DNA of 64,000 nt from Cecembia rubra (GCF_003014575.1 NZ_PYGF01000009.1:124001-188000); one strand, 5' to 3'. Shown: positions 29,201-37,257, counted from the first letter of the stretch. Numbers and translations are program-made. Notes: generated from the letters alone by a model not told the origin.

Positions 29201-29703
29201 CAGGTGTATTTGTACTTTCTGCAAGTTTCACTGATAAAGGAGGAAATAACATTAAACCACTTACAGGCAATACCTCAATTGCTTTGAAAAATCCTAGCAT
29301 GGGAATGGGCCAGGCCAAAAATCAGGAAGGAGCCAGTACCATGAATTTCAATGGTATGGATTTAATGATTTTGCCTTCTGCTCAGGCTTCATTTGCTTTC
29401 AGACAAATTGATCTGACAGATATTGGTTCGGTAGTACTTATGGGAGGAGGCCAAGAGCCATCCAATAAGGGTTTTGATGTTGAGGTGCGATTAGGCAGCC
29501 CGACAGGAACAAAAATTGGTGAAGGACAATTTAAAGTTTCGAACCAAGGACAAGGGGGGATAATGATGGGAATCGGTACCATTGATATTCATCTTAGCAA
29601 TGCACAGACAGGAAAATTCCATGATGTGTATTTTGTTACCAAGCCAATAGACGGTGATGAACCCAATGCTGCATTGATGTCCATAGAGTTTAAAAAGAAA
29701 TAA
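26254..29703 (+). CDS. ThuA / PQQ-type sugar dehydrogenase / PKD / cytochrome c / CBM6 fusion lipoprotein
   Basis: A 1149-residue exported lipoprotein (lipobox ending FASC). Domains in order: ThuA-like glutamine-amidotransferase fold (about 28-250, VLVFSKTAGFYHESIPDG, GYVGIHAATDTEY); six-bladed glucose/sorbosone dehydrogenase (about 275-720, with the CCHTGG, GDNSTPFD and GNRNPYR motifs); PKD (about 730-810); class I cytochrome c with CKTCH haem site (about 885) and Met ligand in GETAMPANP; and a CBM6-like C-terminal carbohydrate-binding domain (about 1000-1149). It likely oxidises sugars at the cell surface and passes electrons to its own haem. This architecture is widespread in Bacteroidota. 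A very strong terminator follows. Confidence 0.92.
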   Translation: MITYKFVKKSLWFALMILVVFASCSKRSGKPKVLVFSKTAGFYHESIPDGIAAIQKLGMENGFEVDTTTNAEMFTEENLQQYSAVIWLSTTGDVLNHYQEADFERYIQAGGGYVGIHAATDTEYHWGWYNRLAGGYFSYHPGIGDPYPNVQDGKLNVTDRNHSSTRFLPEIWNRRDEWYHFKKLNTDVNVLMDIDEESYQHTQPMGYHPMAWYHEYDGGRAWYTAGGHTKESYSEELFLQHILEGIKYAIGDNKKLDYSKAKTQRVPEADRFEKKQLVLGEFTEPTEMTILPNLDILIAQRRGEILLYKNGDSTAREVAKLDVYWKTNIPGVNAEEGVMGLQKDPNFEKNGYVFVFYSPTGDKEINRLSRFTFKNDTWDMASEKIILELYSQRNICCHTGGSIAFDKDGLLYLSTGDNSTPFDQAKSKFVNRGFAPLDDRPGFEQFDARRSSGNANDLRGKILRIKVNEDGSYDIPEGNLYPKGKEGTRPEIYVQGNRNPYRISIDQKTGFLYWGEVGPDANSDSLSTRGPRGYDEVNQARKAGNFGWPYFVGNNYAYVEFDYASGKSGIPYDVNKPVNNSRNNTGVRELPAAEPAFIWYPYAVSPDFPQLGTGGRNAMAGPVYYGDMFPKASRYPSYYDGKLFIYDWVRGWIKVVTMQANGDFDKMEPFMSGTKFNAIIDMEVGPDGKLYLLEYGNGWFSKNPDSGLSRIDFNAGNRSPVVKGVTVDKTSGALPFTATFTVEAVDPEKDPLTYVWDLGNGERITTKEPKLTHTFTQLGDYDVQVEVSDPGKLKAKSAIVSVYAGNIAPEVTIKIKGNQSFYFPGQQVSYEVTVNDPDDPNAAGDLSTLFVYADYISGLDQAEASKGHLIMTEAMIGKSLVSSLTCKTCHKEDEASIGPSYVDVARKYRRNPDAVSYLVNKIQKGGGGVWGETAMPANPDLKNDDASKVVAYILSLGRRTEEKPSLPASGAVDPVLGKTLSPTGVFVLSASFTDKGGNNIKPLTGNTSIALKNPSMGMGQAKNQEGASTMNFNGMDLMILPSAQASFAFRQIDLTDIGSVVLMGGGQEPSNKGFDVEVRLGSPTGTKIGEGQFKVSNQGQGGIMMGIGTIDIHLSNAQTGKFHDVYFVTKPIDGDEPNAALMSIEFKKK

Positions 29704-29720
29704 ACAGAAGTTTCTCATAA

Positions 29721-29758
29721 CAAAAAGGGCTTTTCTGATATCAGAAAAGCCCTTTTTG
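29721..29758. terminator. Bidirectional terminator between ThuA-fusion gene and pyrB
   Basis: A perfect 18-bp inverted repeat (caaaaagggcttttctga and its complement) around a 2-nt centre with A/T runs at both ends; it serves both convergent transcripts. Confidence 0.93.
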
Positions 29759-29802
29759 TTGAGTTGCTTTGAAAATTCGAAACTGCCTTCAGTGAAAGGA
29801 AA

Positions 29803-30726
29803 TTATTTCACGCCAGCCAAAAGATAAAGAACGGCCATTCTTACTGCTACACCGTTTTCCACCTGCTGTAAGATTATGGAATGCTCGCTATCTGCCACAT
29901 CTGAATTCAGTTCTACACCTCTATTGATGGGCCCTGGATGCATGATGACAATTTCTTTGTCCAGGCGATCAAGCATTTTTTTGTTTATTCCAAAATAAAG
30001 GGAGTATTCTCTTAAAGAAGGAAAATATTTGATCTGCTGTCTTTCCAGTTGAATTCTAAGGACATTAGCTACATCACACCACTGTAAGGCTTTCTCTACA
30101 TCATGCTCTACTTTTACCCCCAAGCTTACGGTATGTTTTGGAATGAGGGTGGTTGGTCCGCAGACCATGACTTCAGCTCCTAATTTTTGAAGGCAAAAAA
30201 TATTGGATAGAGCGACCCTTGAATGGAGAATATCTCCGATAATTGCTATTTTTTTTCCTGCCACATCTCCAAGTTTCTCCCTTATCGAGAATGCATCTAA
30301 CAAAGCTTGGGTAGGGTGTTCATGTGTGCCATCTCCTGCATTGACGATATTTGCTGTGATATTTCTTGCCAAAAAATGCGGGGCACCTGGACTACTGTGC
30401 CTCATGACCACCATATCCACTTTCATGGACAGGATGTTATTTACGGTATCGATAAGCGTTTCCCCTTTTTTAACAGAACTTGTGCTGGAAGAAAAATTGA
30501 CCACATCGGCAGATAATCTTTTTTCTGCAAGCTCAAAAGAAAGACGGGTTCTGGTAGAATTTTCAAAAAAAATGTTGGCAATGGTAATGTCTCTCAGGGA
30601 AGGTACTTTTTTGATCGGGCGGTTGAGCACCTCTTTGAAGTTATCGGCGGTCTCGAATATCAATTGAATATCTTCAGGGCTGATATCTTTGATGCCTAAG
30701 AGGTGTCTGGTGCTGAGTTGTGACAT
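29803..30726 (-). CDS. pyrB: Aspartate carbamoyltransferase, catalytic subunit
   Basis: A 307-residue enzyme of de novo pyrimidine synthesis, forming carbamoyl-aspartate. The carbamoyl-phosphate motif FFENSTRTRLSFE, the SVKKGETLIDT loop (residues of the 80s loop), MRHSSPGAPHF, the DGTHEHPTQALLD block and HPGPINRGVE are all intact. The ATG at 30726 fits the family N-terminus; the longer frame would overlap pyrR. No pyrI regulatory gene is nearby. Second gene of the pyrR-pyrB operon, 8 nt after pyrR. Confidence 0.97.
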   Translation of the reverse strand: MSQLSTRHLLGIKDISPEDIQLIFETADNFKEVLNRPIKKVPSLRDITIANIFFENSTRTRLSFELAEKRLSADVVNFSSSTSSVKKGETLIDTVNNILSMKVDMVVMRHSSPGAPHFLARNITANIVNAGDGTHEHPTQALLDAFSIREKLGDVAGKKIAIIGDILHSRVALSNIFCLQKLGAEVMVCGPTTLIPKHTVSLGVKVEHDVEKALQWCDVANVLRIQLERQQIKYFPSLREYSLYFGINKKMLDRLDKEIVIMHPGPINRGVELNSDVADSEHSIILQQVENGVAVRMAVLYLLAGVK

Positions 30727-30734
30727 ATCTGAAG

Positions 30735-31277
30735 TTAAGCTTTTTCTGTTATCCAAATGGCGTCTTCTTCATAACCCTTCTCAGTCCATTCAACTGAGAC
30801 ATACTGGCTTTCAAGGGTATTGACATTGACCCCGCAGTAATCTGGCATAATGGGATAATCGCGTGTGTATTTTCTGTCCACTAAGACCATAAGTTCTACT
30901 TTTTGAGGTCTTCCAAAGGCTATCATGGCATCTAATGCAGCCCTGACTGACCGGCCTTTGTAAAGTACATCATCTATCAAAACCACTTTTTTTCCTTCGA
31001 TAAGGAAATCGATCTTGGTTTCATTGGCTTTAAGGGGAAAATCCCTTCTCCGGAAATCATCTCGGTGGAAAGTAGCGTCAAGGTAGCCAAAGGGGACCTT
31101 TACCCCGCTTATTTCCAGCAGGGTTTTTACAATTTTATCCAAAACAATCGGCCCTCTGGGCTGAAGACCCAAGAGTACGGTATTTTCAAAAGTATCGTGG
31201 TTTTCGATCAGCTGATAGCAAAAGCGTTTTAGTATGATGGCTATTTGCTGCTGATCTAGGACTAGTCTTTTTTGCAT
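30735..31277 (-). CDS. pyrR: PyrR uracil phosphoribosyltransferase / pyrimidine operon regulator
   Basis: A 180-residue type I phosphoribosyltransferase of the PyrR family. The PRPP loop VVLIDDVLYKGRSVRAALDA is diagnostic, along with GLQPRGPIVL and VELMVLVDR. PyrR converts uracil and PRPP to UMP and, in Firmicutes, also binds pyr mRNA. Here the proposed promoter leaves only about 10 nt of leader, too short for an attenuator, so enzyme activity or another form of control is more likely. ATG chosen at 31277. Confidence 0.93.
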   Translation of the reverse strand: MQKRLVLDQQQIAIILKRFCYQLIENHDTFENTVLLGLQPRGPIVLDKIVKTLLEISGVKVPFGYLDATFHRDDFRRRDFPLKANETKIDFLIEGKKVVLIDDVLYKGRSVRAALDAMIAFGRPQKVELMVLVDRKYTRDYPIMPDYCGVNVNTLESQYVSVEWTEKGYEEDAIWITEKA

Positions 31278-31285
31278 GGCTGTGC

Positions 31286-31301
31286 TTTGCATGCAAATAT
31301 A
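31286..31301 (-). promoter_or_regulatory. pyrRB promoter -7 box overlapping a 12-bp palindrome
   Basis: On the minus strand TATATTTG (31294-31301) matches the Bacteroidota -7 consensus TAnnTTTG and runs into the perfect palindrome TTTGCATGCAAA (31286-31297), 9 bp before the pyrR start. The -33 element is not clear. A second TTTGCATG-like half site is at about 31271-31278. Confidence 0.45.
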
Positions 31302-31306
31302 AAAAT

Positions 31307-31343
31307 AAAAGGCCAAGAACGAAGAGGGATGTTTGGGCCTTTT
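31307..31343. terminator. Terminator between the 544-aa secreted protein gene and pyrR
   Basis: aaaaggcc / ggcctttt stem with a 21-nt loop and flanking T-runs; ends the upstream minus-strand transcript before the pyrR promoter. Confidence 0.7.
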
Positions 31344-31354
31344 TGATTTTTGTT

Positions 31355-32989
31355 CTAGTCGATATTGTCCTTCGGAACGTAAAGATCACCATCTACTGCG
31401 ATCTTGGTAAGGAAAAATACTTCCCTGGTTTCTTCCCTACCAGAAGTTCCTATAAATCTGATTTTTTGCTTGCCGCTCAGCAGAAAATAATTATCATACC
31501 ACCAAGAGAAATTAAGGCTTAAATCCTGTGTTTCGCGGATGCGTTCATTTTCATTGATCAATTTGAGCTCAAAAACTTCATTCTCAAAAATCACCTCTCC
31601 ACCTTTCATATAGCTCATATAAATGTCTAATCCATCCAGGTATAAATAATGAAGTTTATTTCCATCGAAACTCAACTCCCCATATTTTCCCGGAATCCTT
31701 GTGGACTTATTGGAAAGGTTAAATGCATTGTCCCATAACACCTGACCTTCCTTGCCAATGTAGATCATGTAAGCAGAAATAAACTTGTATTCACCTTCTT
31801 GCTGCCAGGAAAAATTATTGTACCGCAGCGGCGAGAACAATTGGGAACCATAAGCAGGGCCATAATTCATACCATCAAAATAAAGCCTGTTGGGATTAAA
31901 GCGATAAGCATCATTGGCATAAGCACCATCCCGAGGAATGTACCTTGGGTTGGTGGCATTGAAATTATCGCTGTATATCAAGTAACCATCAGCAGTACTG
32001 ATCACCTCTCTTGAAGATAAGACCGGTTTGATCGTAGGGACTTTTCCTTTCTCGAAGAGTTTTTCCATTTCTTTCCATCTTCTTTCTCTTTGTTTGTCGC
32101 TGAGGTAATTGAAAAAATTCGGGAAGTCTTCCATAGTGTAATACTTAATTCCATATTCCCCAAATTCATTGATTTCTGCAATATAAATACCTTGGTATGC
32201 CTCACGCTTTCTCTGTCCGAAAGTTCCTATCACAGATTGTTGATAATCCTGAATTGGAGTAAGCATACCCTCGATTATTTCCAGATCATTGCTCTGAAGT
32301 TTATCTATAGCGATTTCACGCACTTTTGAGCCGTTTTCGTCATAAGAAATGATGGACACCTGTTTGATTTTATATTTATCCCGCTTGCTGATAAGGACAT
32401 CAATAATTCCCAGTTCACTGTCTTTTCTGAGCTGAAGTACCAAAGTTTCTTTTCCATAGATTCCCTGGACCGTGTGTACAGTGTTTTCTTCCAGTTTGAA
32501 TATTTGCAACATGGGCCTCATGTCTGCATTACCCAAAAACACGGCGTTTCTGTTGAGTACCAAAAACTCTTTCAGCTCCATCGAATAGATGTTTTCCAAT
32601 GAAAATTCAGATGCTTCGTCTGTTTTTAAATTGATCTCCAATAAATATTTTTCAGATGTAGCTACTGAGCCTTTTTGCATCAGGGCATAGAAAAAATCAC
32701 CCTCCAGATCATATCCTGTCAAATCATAACCCTCTTTTATCCGGATCTCCTTAATTTCGCTTGAATTGAGCTCGTAATCTGTAATGAAATATTGGAACTT
32801 CGATCTCAGGTTGAAGCCTTTTTCCGGCTGTGCGCGAAAGGCTACCACTCCTCCAGGTTTGTTTATTACCATAAAATCATTTTCCTGGAATTTAGCTTCA
32901 ACTTCAAATCGATTGACAAATGACAGCTGGGCAATTACCAAGTGGCCAGAGCAGGTAAAAAATAAAATAAATGTCAAGAGTTGTTTCAT
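31355..32989 (-). CDS. Secreted protein of unknown function, beta-propeller-like
   Basis: A 544-residue exported protein (signal peptide ending VIAQ, residue 20). The mature part is all-beta with repeating ~50-residue units (KYLLEINLKTDEASEF, QLRKDSELGIIDVLISKRDKYKIKQVSII, YQGIYIAEINEFGEYGIKY), which suggests a propeller, but I do not recognise a family. A charged helix (KQRERRWKEMEKLFEKGK) near residue 310 interrupts the fold. Overlaps the EVE gene start by 4 bp (ATGA), so it is its downstream operon partner. Confidence 0.72.
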   Translation of the reverse strand: MKQLLTFILFFTCSGHLVIAQLSFVNRFEVEAKFQENDFMVINKPGGVVAFRAQPEKGFNLRSKFQYFITDYELNSSEIKEIRIKEGYDLTGYDLEGDFFYALMQKGSVATSEKYLLEINLKTDEASEFSLENIYSMELKEFLVLNRNAVFLGNADMRPMLQIFKLEENTVHTVQGIYGKETLVLQLRKDSELGIIDVLISKRDKYKIKQVSIISYDENGSKVREIAIDKLQSNDLEIIEGMLTPIQDYQQSVIGTFGQRKREAYQGIYIAEINEFGEYGIKYYTMEDFPNFFNYLSDKQRERRWKEMEKLFEKGKVPTIKPVLSSREVISTADGYLIYSDNFNATNPRYIPRDGAYANDAYRFNPNRLYFDGMNYGPAYGSQLFSPLRYNNFSWQQEGEYKFISAYMIYIGKEGQVLWDNAFNLSNKSTRIPGKYGELSFDGNKLHYLYLDGLDIYMSYMKGGEVIFENEVFELKLINENERIRETQDLSLNFSWWYDNYFLLSGKQKIRFIGTSGREETREVFFLTKIAVDGDLYVPKDNID

Positions 32990-33393
32990 GAAGATAATTT
33001 GATGATGTGCTCAAATTGGATTTTTTCAACAGGCATTACAGAAAGCCTTGACTGTTTAAGCAGTGGCATGCTACTTAGCAAATCATCTGATTTGATCTGT
33101 TCAAGATTCACAGGCTTTTTTAGTGCTTTTTTAGGAATGATCCTGATGGCTACCCAGCCTTTGTTTTCATCATCTTTTGGGTCAGGGAAGGCCTCTTCAG
33201 ATACCTGGGCAATGCCCACGATTTCTTTGGTTTTACCACTGTGATAAAACAGGACTTGGTCTCCGATTTTCATTTCTTTCAGGTAATTTCTTGCCTGAAA
33301 ATTCCTGATGCCATCCCATAATTCTTCTCCTTTGCTGTTGAGATCATCCCAACCATATTCACTTGGCTCTGACTTGACTAACCAATAGTTCAT
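32986..33393 (-). CDS. EVE-domain protein
   Basis: A 135-residue single EVE (PUA-like) domain protein. The start MNYWLVKSEPSEYGWDDL, the loop WDGIRNFQARNYLKEMKIGDQVLFYHS and the following VGIAQV strand match the family throughout. EVE domains bind modified nucleobases in DNA or RNA, and stand-alone forms are common in Gram-negative bacteria. The ATG at 33393 gives the family N-terminus; the longer frame adds nine unconserved residues. Confidence 0.9.
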   Translation of the reverse strand: MNYWLVKSEPSEYGWDDLNSKGEELWDGIRNFQARNYLKEMKIGDQVLFYHSGKTKEIVGIAQVSEEAFPDPKDDENKGWVAIRIIPKKALKKPVNLEQIKSDDLLSSMPLLKQSRLSVMPVEKIQFEHIIKLSS

Positions 33394-33458
33394 GTTCGCA
33401 TAATTTTGAATCCTTGCCATAAGATAAGTTTTAACATTTTATTTTAAAACAATTATTG

Positions 33459-35210
33459 ATGACATTTGTCCTATTCAGTAACCAAAGATTGAAGATTTTG
33501 GACCAAAAAAGCATTTTACGCCAGCTCAAACTCATCATAAAGCTCATGGAGCTGCACGATGAAAATTCCTTTAAAATCAGAAGCTACCAGTCTGCAGTCA
33601 ATACCATAGACAGGGGGGATGTTTCTATTGAAGGCAAAGACCTGGAGGAACTTCAAGCCATCAATGGTATTGGAAAAAGTATTGCCGAAATCATAGTTGC
33701 ACTAGCTAAAACCGGTACCCATCCTTACCTAGAGGAACTTTTGGCCAAAACCCCGGCAGGGATTTTGGAAATCCTGGAGATTAAAGGGCTTGGACCAAAA
33801 AAAGTAAAAGTACTCTGGGAGGAATTACAGATTACTTCCACTCACGAATTGCTTGAAGCATGTCAGGCGGGTCAAGTCGCCAAAATAAAAGGTTTTGGTG
33901 AGAAAACACAGGAAAGTATCATCCAGGCAATGGAATTCAGGGCTGCCAACAGAGGGAAATGGCTCTTTGCAGATATTGAAAATGCTATGCAGGAACTCCA
34001 AAAAGAAATTGAAGGGATTGAGGGAGTCGAAAAAGTTGTTCCAGTTGGTGAATTTGCAAGGAAAATGGAAATCATTGAAACGGTGGAATGGCTTATTTCA
34101 ACCCAGGAACCCAAGAATGTAATGGACAGACTCTCCAAAACGAAAGGTTTGGAAAAGGAACAAAAGTTATCTAGTCCATTCAAATGGAGGGGGAAACTTT
34201 TAGGGCCTGAGGTAAATCTTATTGTTCATCTTACTTCTACAACTGATTTTTTGACAGAAAAAATGCTTAGGACAGGGAGTAAGTCACATTTGTTATATCC
34301 TTTACAAGAGAACAAGACGCTTGTTGAAGTATTGAGGCAGGAGGGGCCATTTGAAAACGAAGCAGCTGTCTATTCTCATATTGGACTTCCATGGATTCCT
34401 GAGGAGTTAAGAGAAGGATTTATAGAGTATGAGTTGGCGAAGGAAAATAAAATTGAGCAATTGCTTTCAGAAGAGGACCTGAAGGGTATCCTGCACAACC
34501 ATTCTACCTACAGTGACGGAAAACACAGCTTAAAACAAATGGCTGAAGCCTGTAGGGATTTGGGTTATGAATATTTGGGGATTTCAGACCACAGCAGGTC
34601 TGCAGGATATGCAGGTGGATTGGATATTGAAAGGGTGCAAAAACAACATGATGAAATTGATACATTGAACAAAGAACTTGCTCCTTTCAAGATATTTAAG
34701 GGAATAGAAAGCGATATTTTGACTGATGGGAGTTTGGATTATCCTGAGGAAGTGCTGTTAAGTTTTGATTTTGTAGTTTCGTCCGTTCATTCAGGTTTGG
34801 GCATGGATAGAAAAAAAGCAACTGCCAGATTATTAAAAGCTATTGAGAACCCCCACACCACCATCTTAGGCCATCCGACAGGAAGGTTGTTGCTGAGAAG
34901 GGAGGGCTATCCATTGGATCATAAGGCCATAATTGATGCCTGTGCAAAAAATCAGGTAGTCATAGAAATCAATGCCAACCCATGGCGATTGGATTTGGAT
35001 TGGCGTTGGGTCAATTACGCTATGGAGAAAGGAGTGATGCTTTCTATTAATCCGGACGCTCATGAAATAGAAGGTTATGCTGATATGCGGTATGGGGTGA
35101 TAGTAGGCCGTAAGGGAGGGCTGACCAGGGAAATGACTTTCAATGCCAAAGGCAAGGAAGAATTGGAATCATATTTTGAAAAAAGAAAACAGAAAATAAA
35201 AAAGAGATGA
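33459..35210 (+). CDS. PolX-type protein with degenerate polymerase site and intact PHP nuclease
   Basis: A 583-residue PolX protein: helix-hairpin-helix region (about 15-150, ENSFKIRSYQSAV, INGIGKSIAEII, IKGLGPKKVKVLW), pol-beta-like palm (about 160-320) and C-terminal PHP domain (about 340-575). PHP metal ligands are present: LHNHSTYSDG, GISDHS, KGIESDI, SSVHSG, LGHPTG, NPDAHEIEG. In the palm the usual GS-x-RR reads GEFARK, the DxD pair is replaced by Thr and Glu (IIETVEWL), and the third Asp by Asn (PEVNLIV). It is probably a 3'-5' exonuclease or AP endonuclease without polymerase activity. ATG at 33459; a TTG at 33498 also fits. Confidence 0.88.
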   Translation: MTFVLFSNQRLKILDQKSILRQLKLIIKLMELHDENSFKIRSYQSAVNTIDRGDVSIEGKDLEELQAINGIGKSIAEIIVALAKTGTHPYLEELLAKTPAGILEILEIKGLGPKKVKVLWEELQITSTHELLEACQAGQVAKIKGFGEKTQESIIQAMEFRAANRGKWLFADIENAMQELQKEIEGIEGVEKVVPVGEFARKMEIIETVEWLISTQEPKNVMDRLSKTKGLEKEQKLSSPFKWRGKLLGPEVNLIVHLTSTTDFLTEKMLRTGSKSHLLYPLQENKTLVEVLRQEGPFENEAAVYSHIGLPWIPEELREGFIEYELAKENKIEQLLSEEDLKGILHNHSTYSDGKHSLKQMAEACRDLGYEYLGISDHSRSAGYAGGLDIERVQKQHDEIDTLNKELAPFKIFKGIESDILTDGSLDYPEEVLLSFDFVVSSVHSGLGMDRKKATARLLKAIENPHTTILGHPTGRLLLRREGYPLDHKAIIDACAKNQVVIEINANPWRLDLDWRWVNYAMEKGVMLSINPDAHEIEGYADMRYGVIVGRKGGLTREMTFNAKGKEELESYFEKRKQKIKKR

Positions 35211-35497
35211 GTAGGTGGATGGAAAAAGATCCGGGAATGTTGCTCAAACGTTCCTTTTTATTTGGCATTACGGGAATTATTGTTTGCTTGCTTCCTTTAT
35301 TCAACAGCTATTTTAATATCCTTTCCTTGCCTCTTGGTCCGATCAATGGAATAGGTATTGCATTGCAGCTTTTTGGCCTAAGTATCGCTGTGCTTGTTCT
35401 TAGAAGAAGAAAACTGGAAGAGGTATTGAAAGACAGGGCCAAGAAAATGATCTTGATCCTTGCAGTGGCTTTAGTTTATTTTTTCATTGTAAACTGA
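35207..35497 (+). CDS. Small membrane protein of unknown function
   Basis: A 96-residue protein with three predicted transmembrane helices (about 14-34, 45-63, 77-95) and a basic loop RRRKLEEVLKDRAKK between the last two. No recognised family. Its ATG overlaps the PolX stop by 4 bp, so it is translationally coupled to it, and the YiiX-like gene follows after 10 bp. Confidence 0.7.
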   Translation: MSRWMEKDPGMLLKRSFLFGITGIIVCLLPLFNSYFNILSLPLGPINGIGIALQLFGLSIAVLVLRRRKLEEVLKDRAKKMILILAVALVYFFIVN

Positions 35498-35507
35498 TCA
35501 TGAAAAA

Positions 35508-36158
35508 ATGATTGGGTACAGGAATATCATTTTTTTTATTTGGGTTGTTTTTTGTTGTTCTTCCTGCGAAGATGCAAAAGAATTCACATGGAAAGAGGGG
35601 GACATTTTGTTTCAGGATGGAGATTGTGGGAATTTCTGTGAAGCCATTAGGAAAGTAACACAAGGGTATCAGGGAAGAGATTTTTCGCATAATGGCCTAT
35701 TGATCAAAGATGAAAACGAATGGAAGGTACTGGAAGCTGTGGGCAGAGGGGTAGTGCTTACACCTCTGGATGAGTTTTTAAATCGCCATCTAGATAGTAT
35801 AGGTAATCCCAAAGTGATGGTCGGGAGGTTAAATGCTCAATATCAGAAACTTATACCCAAGGCAATAAGGGTAGGAAAAGGGCATTTGGGTAAGCCATAT
35901 GACCATTATTTTGATTTTGAAAATGATGCTTTTTACTGCTCAGAGCTGATTTACTTTGCCTTTAAGGAGGCAAATGAAGGATCAGACCTATTTTTACCCA
36001 AGCCTATGACTTATAAAGATCCAGACACAGGTGAACTATTTGGTATTTGGGACCAATATTTCAAAGAGCTTGGTGTAGAAGTTCCAGAGGGTAAGCCGGG
36101 ATTGAATCCGGGAGGTATGTCTCTTGAGCCTGTCCTTCAAATGTTTGAAATAAAATAA
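35508..36158 (+). CDS. YiiX-family permuted NlpC/P60 cysteine hydrolase lipoprotein
   Basis: A 216-residue exported lipoprotein (leader ending CCSSC). It matches the YiiX/YebB-like permuted papain fold: GDILFQDGD, the catalytic His in FSHNGLL, and the catalytic Cys in FYCSELIYFAFKEA late in the sequence, the reverse order of classical NlpC/P60. Members are thought to cleave amide bonds in peptidoglycan or lipid-linked substrates; the target here is unknown. It is followed by a terminator. Confidence 0.85.
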   Translation: MIGYRNIIFFIWVVFCCSSCEDAKEFTWKEGDILFQDGDCGNFCEAIRKVTQGYQGRDFSHNGLLIKDENEWKVLEAVGRGVVLTPLDEFLNRHLDSIGNPKVMVGRLNAQYQKLIPKAIRVGKGHLGKPYDHYFDFENDAFYCSELIYFAFKEANEGSDLFLPKPMTYKDPDTGELFGIWDQYFKELGVEVPEGKPGLNPGGMSLEPVLQMFEIK

Positions 36159-36187
36159 AAGGTGTTTTTTGGTTAATAAAAATGCAA

Positions 36188-36216
36188 AATCACTCAATCG
36201 GGTGATTATTTTTTGT
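36188..36216 (+). terminator. Rho-independent terminator
   Basis: AATCACTC / GGGTGATT stem (one wobble) with a 4-nt loop and a T-run, 30 nt after the YiiX-like gene. The remaining 36217-36418 carries no recognised gene. Confidence 0.75.
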
Positions 36217-36418
36217 GTTTTTTAAGGCAATTTTAAAATTATTATTCCGCAGTTTTTGCATGTAGGCCTCATGTGATTTTGTAGTTGCCTCCGGAAAAAG
36301 GAGGGAAAGAGATCGATCTGTATTTGGTTTTAAACAGCCAATGAAAATGAAGGTGTCCTGTTACATCCAGGATAAATTAAATCAATCGATAGTCAATTTT
36401 AACAAGAATCATTTTCCT

Positions 36419-37111
36419 ATGAAAAGAATGAACCTAGTAACCCGAGGCTTTACGATGCTTATAGTGGTATCGCTGACAATAGCCTGTATGAACGACAACA
36501 TGGAGCAAAGTTTCGAGACACAATTAGATCGTCAAGATGAAATAAGCCAATCAAGTTTTGACCTTTTTGAAGATGAGGTAGGTCAATACCTAAGAATGAA
36601 TCCATCTATGCAGAACCAATTGATCGCTAAGATCCGTCAGGCGACAGTCAAATATCATGATCAAGAAGTAGCTATTGCAGATGGGTATGAATTACATCCA
36701 TGTGTTCAGCATCCTACTTTGGGAGGTATGGGGCACCATGCAGTCAATATGGAGATAATCATGGCCGGGTTTGACCCCTTTGAACCTAGTGTTTTGGTAT
36801 ATGAACCTATGCAAAATGGGAAACTTAAGCTGGTTGCATTGGAATATATAATCCCATCAACTCCGCTGTTTGGGGATGAGGTGGATGAACTTGATCCGCC
36901 AATGCTTGGAAATATACCATTTGATAACCATAGACGTGGGCAAATGGTGAACGCTATGGATGAAAACGGGAATCCCATTGAGATTTTTCAGCCGGATAGG
37001 GGCGGACCACCTATGCCCCATTATCAGCTCCATGTATGGCTTTGGAAACACAATCCTGCCGGGATGTATATACCATTCAATCCAACCGTAAACTGTGATT
37101 ATGCCCAATAG
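36419..37111 (+). CDS. Conserved exported lipoprotein (VWLWKHNPxGM family)
   Basis: A 230-residue lipoprotein (lipobox ending TIAC at about Cys-22). The core belongs to a conserved family of unknown function found in many phyla: ATVKYHDQEVAIADGY, HPCVQHPTLGGMGHH, VLVYEP, LVALEYI and the terminal HVWLWKHNPAGMYIPFNP-x-VNC. The several invariant His, the HPC cysteine and the C-terminal Cys could bind metal or form a disulfide; the function is not known. The ATG at 36419 gives a proper signal peptide. Confidence 0.8.
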   Translation: MKRMNLVTRGFTMLIVVSLTIACMNDNMEQSFETQLDRQDEISQSSFDLFEDEVGQYLRMNPSMQNQLIAKIRQATVKYHDQEVAIADGYELHPCVQHPTLGGMGHHAVNMEIIMAGFDPFEPSVLVYEPMQNGKLKLVALEYIIPSTPLFGDEVDELDPPMLGNIPFDNHRRGQMVNAMDENGNPIEIFQPDRGGPPMPHYQLHVWLWKHNPAGMYIPFNPTVNCDYAQ

Positions 37112-37183
37112 GAACACAGCTCTGACTTTTTGAAACTACGTTTTTTGCGAGTTAAGGAGGCTGAGATATATTTCCTCTGTAAG

Positions 37184-37219
37184 GTCCCCTTGAAACAAGT
37201 TTTCAGGGGGCTTTTTTTA
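37184..37219 (+). terminator. Rho-independent terminator
   Basis: tccccttgaaa / tttcaggggg hairpin with one internal mismatch and a seven-T run; lies between convergent genes. Confidence 0.75.
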
Positions 37220-37257
37220 TCTGACTGCTTCTTACTAGCTTTAATCAGTAGGATGAT

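Noticed and set aside
31277-31343. PyrR-binding attenuator ahead of pyrR
   Set aside because: The hairpin at 31307-31343 lies upstream of the proposed start site and ends the previous gene; no anti-terminator alternative is visible.
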